NCBI GenBank assembly: GCA_000149265.1 | Contig: CH003313.1 | Location: 717,160 to 781,159 of the forward strand | Reading direction: 5' to 3' | Source of the DNA: Ciona savignyi | Lineage: Eukaryota > Chordata > Ascidiacea > Phlebobranchia > Cionidae | Length of the DNA stretch: 64,000 nucleotides | In this document: piece by piece, positions 38,236-49,900 of the stretch | Numbering within the stretch: the stretch's first letter is position 1 | How the letters are laid out: every line of letters begins with the position of its first letter | Notes under the pieces: model-generated | Database searches by the model: none | The model's input: the letters and a program-made list of their open reading frames with translations, nothing else | What the model was told of the DNA's origin: nothing | Translations under genes and position numbers: made by a program

Positions 38236-39544
38236 ATTGCTTTTAGTAAAGTTTGTCCAATGAAGGTTACACTTTTGGGAAATTTATCTCACTCGAGTCG
38301 GATGAACTCAAAACTAATTTTGTGTAAGTTGCCTGACAGGGGATTATAAGTAAATCATAAAAAAACATGTCTAATCGACATGTAAAGAGTTTGTAAAGCC
38401 CGTTGGGACACTAGGCTGCATTTAAATTAAATTTTTCACAAACTTAAGATATTATGATCTGTGTGTGCACAATTATCTCAATGACACACTTTTTTAACTA
38501 AATGTGGATATTGCGTTTGGTTTGATATCTCGATAACCCACAAAGTTTCTCCTTGAATGTCTACACTATGTTATGAATATTATCTAACATGTATGGTTAG
38601 GTAACGTGGTGACTCATCTGGTTCTGCTTGTAGAAACATGAAGCGTCTAAATGTGGTTTTATACAAATAGTTGTAATCTCTAGTCTAACCGTATTTTCTT
38701 CGGTATTAGTGCTAATCGCTGCCATAATTGTATATTTTTTTTAATGGATTGCAACTATTGCCTACTTCTGAAACGGGAGATAAACTCATCTTAATCCACA
38801 AGGAAAGTCATTACAATAGAGGCAACGGCAGTTATGGTGTGGACGAATCCAACTGTAACCTATGAGTGTCAACCACGTGTGAAAAAAGACCATTTTAAAA
38901 ATCCATACAGTCGTGCTTATATTCTTGCATTATCAAACTATGGGCATGCTATGAAGGTTTTCTAAAAGTTACAACCTCGCGTTCTTCCCAGTGTGACCTG
39001 GCGAACGGACATGCTTGTCACCAGCGTTATGCAGCAAAATCAAAATGGGAATCCACAACAAGAAACCCTAGAAACATCGGTTTACTACAAGATAACGATA
39101 GACACGCGTACACGGGTCATGTTTTTAGTGTTCTACTTTACAACTAGCTGGGGAAGTCGGTCATTAATTTTAAGTGGCACACGGAGTATAGATAACAAGA
39201 GACATACCATGCATGTCACAATTTATATGAAGAACTCGAAACATATAATTCGTTTTTGTTTTTATTAAACTCAGGATTTTATACGTGAAACTGAAAAGAA
39301 TAATAACAAAGAGCTACCGTAAAGCAACGGTACAAACGAAGAATTTTTATCTTTACAGAATAAAAGGCACACATATCATTAGTATTTCCTAGAATGTTGA
39401 AAAATAAAAGGCGTTTAAGAAACCTTTATATTAGCCCCACCACACGTGCGTGCCATGCGCGCAGCTAACCGAGATTTATTTTCTAAAGGAATAAAAAATG
39501 GCGTAAAACGATAAATATAGTATCGAACTAAAAATCTAAAAAAG

Positions 39545-42500
39545 TTAAGCGTGTTCCTGTTGAAATGACAGCATAAGGTCGGCCAGTTGTTGCGTTTCTT
39601 CCACGGTGACAGCGTTATAAAGTGATGCTCGGATACCACCGACAGATCTGCCAATATTACTCGAATGTTAGAATAGATAGAAACCGAGTCATATAAAGTA
39701 GGAAAAAATGTAAGATTATCAAACTGTATTTAAATTATTGTGTTTTTAATCAAACGGATGTTACAGGTATGTTTTTTTTAATAATTTCAGTTATTAGTTT
39801 TCTTCAAATTTAGTTGGTTCGTTAAACAGTACAATTTCGGGAGAGAGTTGGTATTTTGTGGAGAATATCGGACAAATAGGTTCATATTTCTTCCAAGAGT
39901 TGAGAGAGTGACAAGTATACCACTCACAACAGGCAGGGTTTGTTCCCAGTACTTTGGGGCATAACAGTCCGACACTAAAATTAACTAAAAATTAAACCGT
40001 AACATGCCAACTTCATAAAACTATTACATATAAGTGATACTGTGCACCGAAGTCCAATTTAAAAATGGGGAACAAGCATAATCTCAAGTCAATTTACCTG
40101 TGTCCTTTAAGGCCAACCATGTTGGCTTGTTTGGTTCGTTCCAAGAACAGCGCTTCCAACTCCTGGTCCCCTCCAGGTCCTCCAACTCGGAATGGAAGAT
40201 TCATCCGGCTACGGCAGTCCTCGTCCAGTACGCAGCTGTGGGATGGGGTGGGTGAGCTTGGGTTAAGACTGCAATCCTTGTGTTTCCAATCAATGTTTCA
40301 GACACGGAGATCGTTTTGAGCAACAAATTGCTTTACCATCAAACATTCTTTGTGAAACTGGCTGATGTTGCTATTACGTTTAGATTTCAGTTGGATAAAC
40401 ATGAAGATCCTATCCTAGTTACATAACACTCAAGATTTCAGTTACATAACATTTAAGATTTGAGTTACGTTTTTCAACATAAATTGTGGACAAATTTACC
40501 CAGCAGGTCCATGTTGCAACTGATTAAAGTATTTTACAACTTTACAGGTTGACGGATTTAATGGCCGCAAAAACTTTTTACTTGCACAAATTGTTTAGCA
40601 AATTTGGACTGGTCCCACCCATTCATATTCTATTGTGGTACAGCTGTCCAATGTTTAGTGATTGGTGGTTTTAAATGTGTGAGAACTTTATTTCTATAAA
40701 CATTACAAGAGGATACAGCATGAGATATTTTTATTGGCCTGATTTATATTTTTGAATGTTAGAACTCCTTTTAAACAAATTCATTTAATGTTATCACTTT
40801 GTTACTGCATCCACACCATAAGTTGTGTTTAAAAATTTGTTTAAAAAAATTGACCTAAAACTTACTGGTAAAAGCCATTTGAATTGTTGATGACGGAATA
40901 GATGAGTTGGGACTTGGCGGCACATTTCCTTGACATCGCGGTCACACCACCGGTGTTCTTGATCCACTGGAGGACTAACCCAGTCAGGTAGATGCTGTGG
41001 GAAGGTTCAATCGGATTAAAATGTGACCGTACAGTACATAAACATGAATGTTATTTTATTTTAAAAAATCTTAGAAAAAAAAAAGAAAGAGAAAAGGCCA
41101 ATAAAACAATCATTAAACCAATGCTTGAAACTGGAGTAATAGGTCTTCTATGGTGTACTTTCCTAGTTCCGGCGCTTTTGTTAATCCGCCCATACTATAT
41201 AATTCTTGAAATAAGCATAGTAGATGTCGCTATCAAACCAACCTGTAACTGGGAGGTGTGTTGTAGAGGGAGTTCATATCAGTTTGCAGTTTATAATCCA
41301 GCACTGCTGGACATTCCTTCATTTGGTGACCGATCAGATCCTCCCGGATAATAACAAGCGTCACTCCAGCGCAACCAATGTTCTTCTGCGCTCCAGCAAT
41401 GATCACTCCAAACTGGGGAAATCAATCCAACTTGTATTGAACAATGCTATATATGGAAATGAGTTAAGTAAGGGCGGGACAGCAGACACATCAGGATTAG
41501 GAATTTAGGGATGAATGACACGCACAATTATAAAAGTAGTTTGAAATCCATAAATAGCAGTCCTAAAATATTTTTTTTAGTTTTTGTATTTGTGTGCTCT
41601 TATGATCATAGTACCATTTTTTTTAAATCACTGAGAATAAATTTTTCTTGGGTAATTTAAAGTGGAAGAACACATTATGAGGTATCAGGGTGAAATTACA
41701 TAGCAAGAAAGCTGATGCATGTAAATTTATCAAATATCATACAGTAGTATATATTTCAAATCCAAAGATAGGGTGTATTGATGACTGCAGTAGTTAAAAG
41801 GTCGTTGGTAACAGTAAACTTAAAATTACAAAATAAATGCCGACTATGCTACCTTGCGGTAATAAAACTGCAATAATAGCCAATAATTATATTGCAGTAA
41901 AAATATATGCCCTCCAATAAACATAAATAATAAAAAAGACAATTGACCTTAGCCTGTTATACTGCAACAGGTTTTATTGGAGATATTGACTCAGTTATAA
42001 AGTTGTGTGACAAGAGTCATCACAGGATGTTTATATTTAAGAACCAGTACTGGTATGTAAGTTTTATACTTATATATAATATTTGTTAGAATATATATGT
42101 CTATTGAAGAGTATATATTTTACTGCGTCAACTTGCAGGACTTTCTTCAGAAAATGTCAAAATTGCTATTACAAGTTATACTTGAGATAAAATAGCTTAT
42201 TTCAGTTACAAACTTTAAGTAATTTAAGTCACTGAACTACCTTTGATACGTCAACTGGTTTGGACAGAATATTTGACGACATATCAGCAACGATTGGAAC
42301 ATTCCCAGTGTCCGGGACAAAATGGAATTCGACTCCATTCACCGTTTCATTATCGCAGTAATACACGTAAGCTGCATTGGGATTTAACTGCCATGAATCT
42401 TCTGCTGGTATCGCTGCAAAATAAATAATTCCTGTGAAGCCTGTGTTTCATAGGAAAGAATTTTAACAAGTTGAATTTTAAAGTTCAGTAAAATTTATAT

Positions 42501-44693
42501 CGTATTGCAACTTTTTTGTTACATATTTTATTTGCTCGGTGTTGCATGGGAAACAAAAAAAAGAATAAAAAGTTCACAATTTTAAAAAGAATATTAAAAA
42601 AAAGTTAGTATCACTGCACAAAGTAGAACAACTATATATAGTAGAAAATATATTTTTTATCCAAAATACTGATCATTCTATATTTAACAATGGTCACTCT
42701 TTTTTTCAGCTTTGATTATTTTATGATAAAATTAGATGAATTATTTTATAATCGGCATTTATTGTTGGATTGTGTGAAAATTTCACTGATGCAGAACCAA
42801 TAATTTGTATTAAATAGTTATTTTTTTAATTTATATAAATAAATGATACTTACATGTGTACTTCTTTAGTTTAGGGTGCACGATGTTAATCTTCCCATAT
42901 TTCTCAGCCTTTTAAGAGAAAGTTCAGTTAAAAAAATAATAGTATTGAAAGTATTAAATGTTTTATTAATTAAAATTGCTCTTTTACAATATAATTTGAT
43001 ATCATATATAAACAGTGTGGGGGTATTGTTTTAAAAAGAAATGGTCTTTCATTTCCAGTAAAATTATTGACAATTTAAAGTTTCAGAGAAGTAATCGAAA
43101 TTACGCAATTGTGGTTTTAGTTGCATCATTCAACACTCACAATAATTAGTAGCCACTTTACAATTGATGGATAATATATAGATTATATATATATTGATTA
43201 TAAGATAATTACCTCCTTGGCGGCTTTAGCTGACCAAGTTCCTGTTACAACATAATCAGCAGTGCAGTCTGGTGATAAGTTCAGAAGGTTCAGTGGCACA
43301 CCACTGAATTGCCCTGTAGCGCCACCTTGCAGAAAAATGATCTTGTAGTTGTCAGGGATATTCCTAAAAATGGTTATTGATTTAGAATGCAACAACATCT
43401 ACAAACCATAGGACAAATTTGCATTAAAATTGTAAAATGGCTAAAACACAACTGGTAATTTAACATCTAATATTATATTTAACATCTAGTTTTACAAAAA
43501 CACTCTACACAGATCTTAAGTAACAACAAAATCATAAGTAATAAATTAACCTTTCGTCAACCGAAGTAATAGAGAGAACTAAAGCACTAAAAATAGGTTA
43601 AGGTTTGGAATGTCTCATATAAAAAGTAAATGAAAAATATGCAATGGCACATTTACAGACCGAAACTTTAAGCAAAGTTTATGAAAAATAGGTTTGAAGT
43701 GGGGTACTTTTACGAGGCGGGGATTTATTGTTTATAGTTGTACTGGATGTTAGGGATAGTTAGACGGTTTCCTCACCCTTGTTTAAAGTACTGTGGTTAT
43801 TTGGTCTAATAATAGACAGTTCCAGGTCAATTACCAGTTACTGGTACACCAGGAAATAGGTTAATTTCTAGTCAATTAATTAACACCAGTCACTTGATTT
43901 ACTACTTACAGAAGTTCTTTTAAGTTTGTCTTTGCTTTGTCAACGATATCAATAAATTCAGCAGATCGATGGCTCATTTCTAGTAAAAGGATGGAAACAA
44001 ATAAAATTACCCATATGAACACTTAATTTAAGGTAAAGAAAAACCTCAAAATAATAAAATGCACAAAAGCATTAAAAATGTAGGTGGTCTTACCCAAAAC
44101 TCCAAAACCAAGATTTCGGTAGTTCAGTAATTCTTTTTGTGCCTGTGCCATGACCTGTCAAAACATAACGGTATATTGATATATGGAAATTTACTAGATA
44201 CAAAAATAAAGTAACTGCAAGGGTTGAATTAGGGTCTAAGTTATTCAATTCCATTTATTTTTATTATAAACAGATAATACTTATATATTTATTATTTTAT
44301 ATATATATATATTTATTATTTTATATATATTGATTATTTTATATAAGAAACAAAGTTAGGCAATAGACGCATTGTTAGAAAACGTCATTAACATGAAAAA
44401 AAGGGTATTTTCTCCTTTATGTACGGTACCGTGTCTATCAGTATGGATAGACCAATTTGTTTTACTCCATTTGTTTACAAATATACTATTAGCGTTTTAC
44501 TTACAGTCGGATCGACTTTTGCTGGTCCAGGGTTAAAATTGATTACAGTTGGTTTTTCGACATTATTATTGTCTCTTACTGCAGGACTTTGAACTTTATT
44601 AATTTCGTTTTTCATGGCTTGAATTCCGTTGTAGCTATGACCGTTTTGCGTTGTGTGGCCATTAGAATAACCATTTCCATTTATAATCGACAT
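39545..44693 (-). CDS. PSAT1: Phosphoserine aminotransferase
   Basis: PLP enzyme of serine synthesis: 3-phosphohydroxypyruvate plus glutamate gives phosphoserine and 2-oxoglutarate. Ten exons on the minus strand: 44505-44693, 44094-44154, 43910-43979, 43213-43363, 42854-42908, 42241-42413, 41243-41412, 40866-40994, 40098-40235, 39545-39647. All are GT-AG and in phase, giving 412 aa. Family blocks: [67 protein letters not shown], the PLP-binding lysine in AGAQKNIG (about residue 243), [26 protein letters not shown]. The N-terminus is about 45 residues longer than human PSAT1, Asn/Gly-rich and polar; it does not look like a clear mitochondrial presequence. A minus-strand AATAAA lies at 39,475-39,480. 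Confidence 0.96.
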
Positions 44694-44804
44694 ATTGTTG
44701 AATTAGTAGACAACTGTACGGTCTTTATTACACAGATCGATTTAAACAGCACCTAACTGTACTCTTTATACTGAGAATGAAGGACGATAGAGAGTTACGA
44801 ACCT

Positions 44805-44812
44805 CTATTTAT
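44805..44812 (-). promoter_or_regulatory. TATA box of PSAT1
   Basis: The minus strand reads GTATAAATAGAGG, about 115 bases before the PSAT1 ATG. No splice acceptor lies just before this ATG, unlike several neighbours, so transcription probably starts from this promoter with an untrimmed leader. Confidence 0.6.
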
Positions 44813-46204
44813 ACCCACGGCCCATCGCTTTTTTCGTTATGAAAGATTACGTCACCAAATGAGGTGTTCTTTTAGCTTTTAGACAAGACAAAAACCGAGC
44901 TTATTTTAGCGATTTAAGAACAAACTACACTAAACTAAGATAATTTTACAAGCATAGTTATTTTTAGACGACTTTCTCTTCTAATAAACTACATACATTT
45001 TCAGCACGTTATAGGTAAATACGCCACTAGATAATAATATCAACATGTTCTTAAAATTAAAACAAAACGATTAAATTTTATTTTTACATTTGTCGAATTG
45101 ATATCTAAAATGCCAATTTTATGATTGAATGTAGAATGATGGTGCACGTGCCGTCTATTTGTTTAGACTGCAGTTTGTCGTCAAGAATGCCGGTTCGCGT
45201 GCTCGATTCTATCACACGCCGGGCGCGTGATCACCGCGTGACTTTGTGCGTGGTTATGTTACTCAAATTTTTCCACGTCTCTCCAACAGCACGCTTTGTT
45301 GGGCAATGGCAAATGGAAAATTTTACAGAGCATGGATATAATGCTAAGTCAGCTGTTTCGATTTTCTTCCAAAGTCCGGTAGGTTTAGAATTACAGGTTT
45401 GCTGCTGTTATCTGTTATTCAGGGGACCTGAAAACTTTCCGTATGTGTAAAATTTTAAAATAATTTACATTCCTTTATACATTAGCCTTTTTTTAAATAT
45501 GCAATTAATATTCAGCATAAACCTGCACATAAAAACAAAGTTAATTGCAAATTAACTTATTGCAAATAAAAACACTTTTATTCATAGGAAATAGAGGTAG
45601 AAGGATCTTAACATGATTAAGTATTCTTGTAATATAAGACAAGAACTTTTTGTCTTGTCGGTCCAACAAACCGTGTGATAAAGGTGTGTTTCCGCTTGTT
45701 TTAAAACCCAAATCAAACTGACAACATTGTTGTAAGCATATTTAAAAAAGACGGATAAACCTTAAAACCAGCTTGGTTGAATCTTTTTATTGCATGAATA
45801 CAAATTCTAAATTTGCTGAATCACCTTTGCACAGCTGGGGCAAAAGTTTATCGGGCATTTGGTTACGCAACAATTTTACGCCATCGCTGTTTAAACAAGG
45901 GAGGTGATGTTAAATAGCTCCATGTTTACTGATATCATGTTCGTAAATATTTAATGTGCAATCAAAATTGGAATTTATAAGCATGTCTTCCTAGTTAAAA
46001 AATGCAAGTTTTATAATTCAATTAATTGTCTTGACGGCTACCACATGTATAGTAAGTAGTTAAAGTTTGCGGTCATTAACGACTTTGTCGAACTTCACCA
46101 CATCGACTTCTCTATGCAGTCGTATAATAGCAATATAGTTATACCGGTCACACGCATTTGCGCAAGCGCACCGTTGGTTTATTGCTTATAGTAGCTCGCG
46201 GTTG

Positions 46205-46405
46205 TAGGGGAAAAACTAAAAAGGGGTAAATAGAGAAACTGCATACTAAAATAAACATTACGGCATTAGAGATAGTTTTAAAGTTGGGGTTGGAGTAAGG
46301 CTTAGTTCTGGGGTTGATATTAGTGTTTAGGGCAGGGTTTAAATTAGTTTTCATAGTTTTACTGAGCAGTTTCCTCTTGACCTCATTTTAAGTGTTGCCC
46401 CTCGT
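46205..46405. mobile_element. MITE-like repeat, family D
   Basis: gggtaaatagagaaactgca at one end and gagcagtttcctcttgacct at the other are near-inverted; the core has tctggggttgatattagtgt as in the 26,985 copy. Confidence 0.65.
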
Positions 46406-46959
46406 GTGGATTCTACTCTAATAAAAGTGTGAGTTTGCGACCTATACACATATGGCTATACATACAAAAAATGCTCTATTTCCAATAACTTCCGTAAATT
46501 CACATCGGCCATTGTGCTTGCGACGTGTATCGGTCGATATACCATATCTATTCTGACGGGCAAGGAAATTCCTATTTTAGGGATTACCGTAAGCTATATT
46601 GCAATTTGCTGCACACGATATAGTAACAATATTTTCGGTTGTCTAGCAAATCGGCCGGTTCAATCCTATATCCTTCTAGCTGTCAAAGTACCGCATTACC
46701 CTCCTAATAAGTGGTGCATTTATTTAACTATATATGTAAATTCGTGCTGTTATTTTTATTGAAACTTTTTACCTAAATACTTAAACAAAACTCTGTAGGC
46801 ACATAACGACCAATAAAACTATTTAGTAAACAAAACGAAAAAAATTAAAGAAACGATTCTGTAAGCACATTCAACGGCCAATAACACATAACACAATTAC
46901 AAAACCACACCTAGAGCACAATCACATTCATAGAAGCTTTCAACCAACTAAAACCAGTA

Positions 46960-49900
46960 TCAACACTCCTTAATTTCTGGTTTTGCAGATGACAAAGTCC
47001 TTCGACCACTTTTTTGAACGAGGCAGCAAAACGCCACGTAAAGAATCAATGTTGACACTGCCACGGAGTAGAAGCCACTGGAACAAGACACGCCACGAAT
47101 TATACGCACAAACCGCCTTGACAAAGCTTGAACTTCTGCAACGGTACAGTAAGCTGTACACTTTCAAAGCGATACAATTTTTATAACATAGGCCTACAGC
47201 ATAAATATGTATAGGATACTCTAGCTAGAGTCTAGACTATGTGTAGAACAACAACAGTAGATAGGATAGCATATTTATGTTTATCCTCGTGAATGGGAAA
47301 ACCAAGGGTGTTAACACACGGGCAATCGTCAGATCACTTTGCTCCCAGCATCGTCGAGTTACCGGAGCCATTGCAGTATGTTGTATATGATACACACGTT
47401 CTTTTAACTTAGCAGAACCCATTGATCCGCTGGGTTCAGGCAGGGTCTGTTAAGGTCCTTGCCCAAGGACAAAACCGACTAGCTATCGACCAGTTTCGTA
47501 CCTGTAGACTTTCGGTTGAAAGGCGTCGCAGTAAACCATCGGACTAGCCGGTCGGATATGACACGGGTAATTTCCCTTGACCATGGACCACAGTCCTGTT
47601 TCCAGAGCAACGCGGTCTTTATTAAGCCTATAGGCTAACGTTTCTATCTATTTCATTTCGCTGGATCGTGGCAGCGTCTGTTAAGTGCCTTAACCCAGGA
47701 TAAAATAGTAAAGAAAGAGATTACAGAAACAATCAAACAAAGCTTGTGTCTGGTATATAAAGTCACCTACTGTCTCCTTTCCTAAATACCTCTCCGACAA
47801 AGAAAGTTCACTGATTAAAAGTGAAATAAATATCGTCCGAAATATCTTATTAAGATGTATATTATTATTCTGTCTCCATGCTTTATTGAAGAATATAAAG
47901 GGCTCCACACACATATAGCGTTTCGCGTCAAAACCTCGCGTTTGCCGTAAAACTCCTTGCGTCGGGTCATGCACACACTCGCGCCAGACAAACGCAAGTC
48001 GAGAGAAGTGGCTCAATAGCGTCAAACGTCAGAGTTAAAAATATTTTAACTTTAGCGCAAGACGCAATAGGCAGAAAAATGAAGGAGATACTGTTTTAAG
48101 TTGATTATGTTAATAAAAACCAAGGTAGACCAGAGAATACTTAACTCTTTGCCTCCCAACTCGCGATATATCGCGAGTTGGTGAACAAACATGGTGTCCC
48201 GCGTCCCTATATATAGGGGCAAATCTAAAATGCGATTTCTCCGCAACGCGTAATGTTAGAGAGCTCAGCTATGGCTCATTCGATCAAGGAAAGCCTGAAA
48301 TTTATTCTCTGTAATTATCTTGGAGAAATATTCAAAATGTGAGGAGTGATAGCCTTTCTTTTTCAAGGCTTCGCCTGTGTTTTTGCTGAATTTTACACAA
48401 GTTTACACGTGACTAACTCAGCGAATAGGAGTCGTGTTAAATTGGGGAGAAGCTCTTTTTGTCAAGCAAGTGTTTCTTTACATTCTCTGTGAATTTCGTG
48501 CCGTTGAGATAAAAAGGAGAGCGTTGGTGACGTTTTCGCAGCAGGCGGTTATGCTTCGTGTTCACCAAAGCATGAATCCAGCTGGGCCTGCTGAGCGCAC
48601 GATAAAGAAAAAGGCGGCGAGACTAGCTAGTTCGGTGTGCCCTGCTTTGAAGAATATTGGATATAGTATTTGCGTTTGTTTGGTTTTGTATGCCCTTTTT
48701 ACACTTCCTTCACTGTTCTTTTTTATACTTTTTACTATTTTAGTTCTACAAAACTAAAAACTTCAATGCGTTTTGGTTCAAGTTTTCATAATATAGTCAG
48801 AAAAAAGGGAAATTTCAATTACAAATAGTAAAAAAACTACTGAAGATAGAAATACAGTTCGAATTTTCCTGAGTACAAAAACTATTAGACAATCTACATT
48901 CCAATTTTCATATCATTTGGGCATTCCAATAATAAGTGAGTATTTCGTTTGTCAGTGCACCTCAAATTTTTCAAAGTCGAGCAGAATTTTCTTTGCATAA
49001 AAAGTGGTGTTCACTAAAGTTTACATAATATATTCTTTATTAGAGGTAGATTTTAGATGTGCAGCTTGTTTAAAAGAGGGATAAATTATCTTTCCAACCA
49101 TACTAAATATTAAATCATAGCATAAACTTTAGAAAAACTGTGCTAATTTGAAAATGACTAAAAATTGTAAAAAACACTGCGGGACAGCATGTTTGAATTA
49201 ATGCATTTGGCCGGGAGTGAAAGAGTTAAATAAGGACTATTTAAGTACAGCATTATAACAAATATTTGTTTAGTTGGATTTAAATATCATTTAAACTAAG
49301 TTTTAGCACAATTTTTGTATGACACAGATCCAAAAATGTCAAAAACAGATTTTAATGTGTTACTTATCTTGGTACAAGCAAGTTCACATCTGTATGATTT
49401 AAAGAATTAGTATTATAAAGATAAGATGAGAAAAGAAAATACCTGGACTAACATTAGTGGCAAAATAGGAGAACCAGGTACGGTATACCGGTAGTTTATT
49501 GTTTAATGTGGTTTTATAATATATGTGAATTGAAACACAACACAATGTTTGTTGAATTTGGTGTAAATAGCATTTATTAGCAGAGGCATGTATGATGATA
49601 TGGAGAAGTTTAGGGAATAGATTTTCAGGAAAGAAAAAAAAGCGGAAATTGTGAAAGTGAGCGGATCCGGTGCGGCGACATGTTCAACATGGGAACATGA
49701 TGAAAATATGCAATTTTTGCAAGATCACCTTTGTCACCGATTGTAAGTACCGGTATCGGTTTGTATTGTTTATAAAATGTAGCATGTTTTCATTAAATAA
49801 TACAGTTAGCACACATTGCTTGAACCAAGTACAGGTACCAGTAGTTTAACAGGTTTAACCAGTATACTGGAGAAGTAATAACTAACTGGCACACAACACA

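Larger units (their letters stand above)
31475..39544. other. Gene-poor region, about 8 kb
   Basis: No gene is recognised. 31,600-32,900 is relatively rich in CpG and lies upstream of the WFIKKN-like gene, so it may hold its regulatory DNA. Two short open frames (33,254-33,517 and 38,993-39,268) follow possible acceptors but have no recognisable content. The region contains one family A SINE (36,228), one family B copy (38,108), one family C copy (37,064) and an (AT)n run near 30,940-30,960 just outside it. Confidence 0.55.
44694..46959. other. Intergenic region PSAT1 / membrane-protein gene
   Basis: Apart from the PSAT1 TATA box and one family D MITE-like copy (46,205) I see no gene. The open frame at 45,121-45,450 on the plus strand has no family resemblance and no coding-like pattern. 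Confidence 0.5.

Noticed and set aside
38993..39268. Possible exon after a ttcttcccag acceptor
   Set aside because: The open frame has no recognisable domain and no matching exons on either side.
45121..45450. 109-aa plus-strand frame upstream of PSAT1
   Set aside because: No conserved domain, no splice or leader signals, and no coding-like composition.
46983..47186. Plus-strand frame starting MTKSFDHFFERG after a tttgcag
   Set aside because: The minus strand at the same place encodes a membrane helix that joins in phase to the upstream exons of the membrane-protein gene, so the plus frame is antisense shadow.
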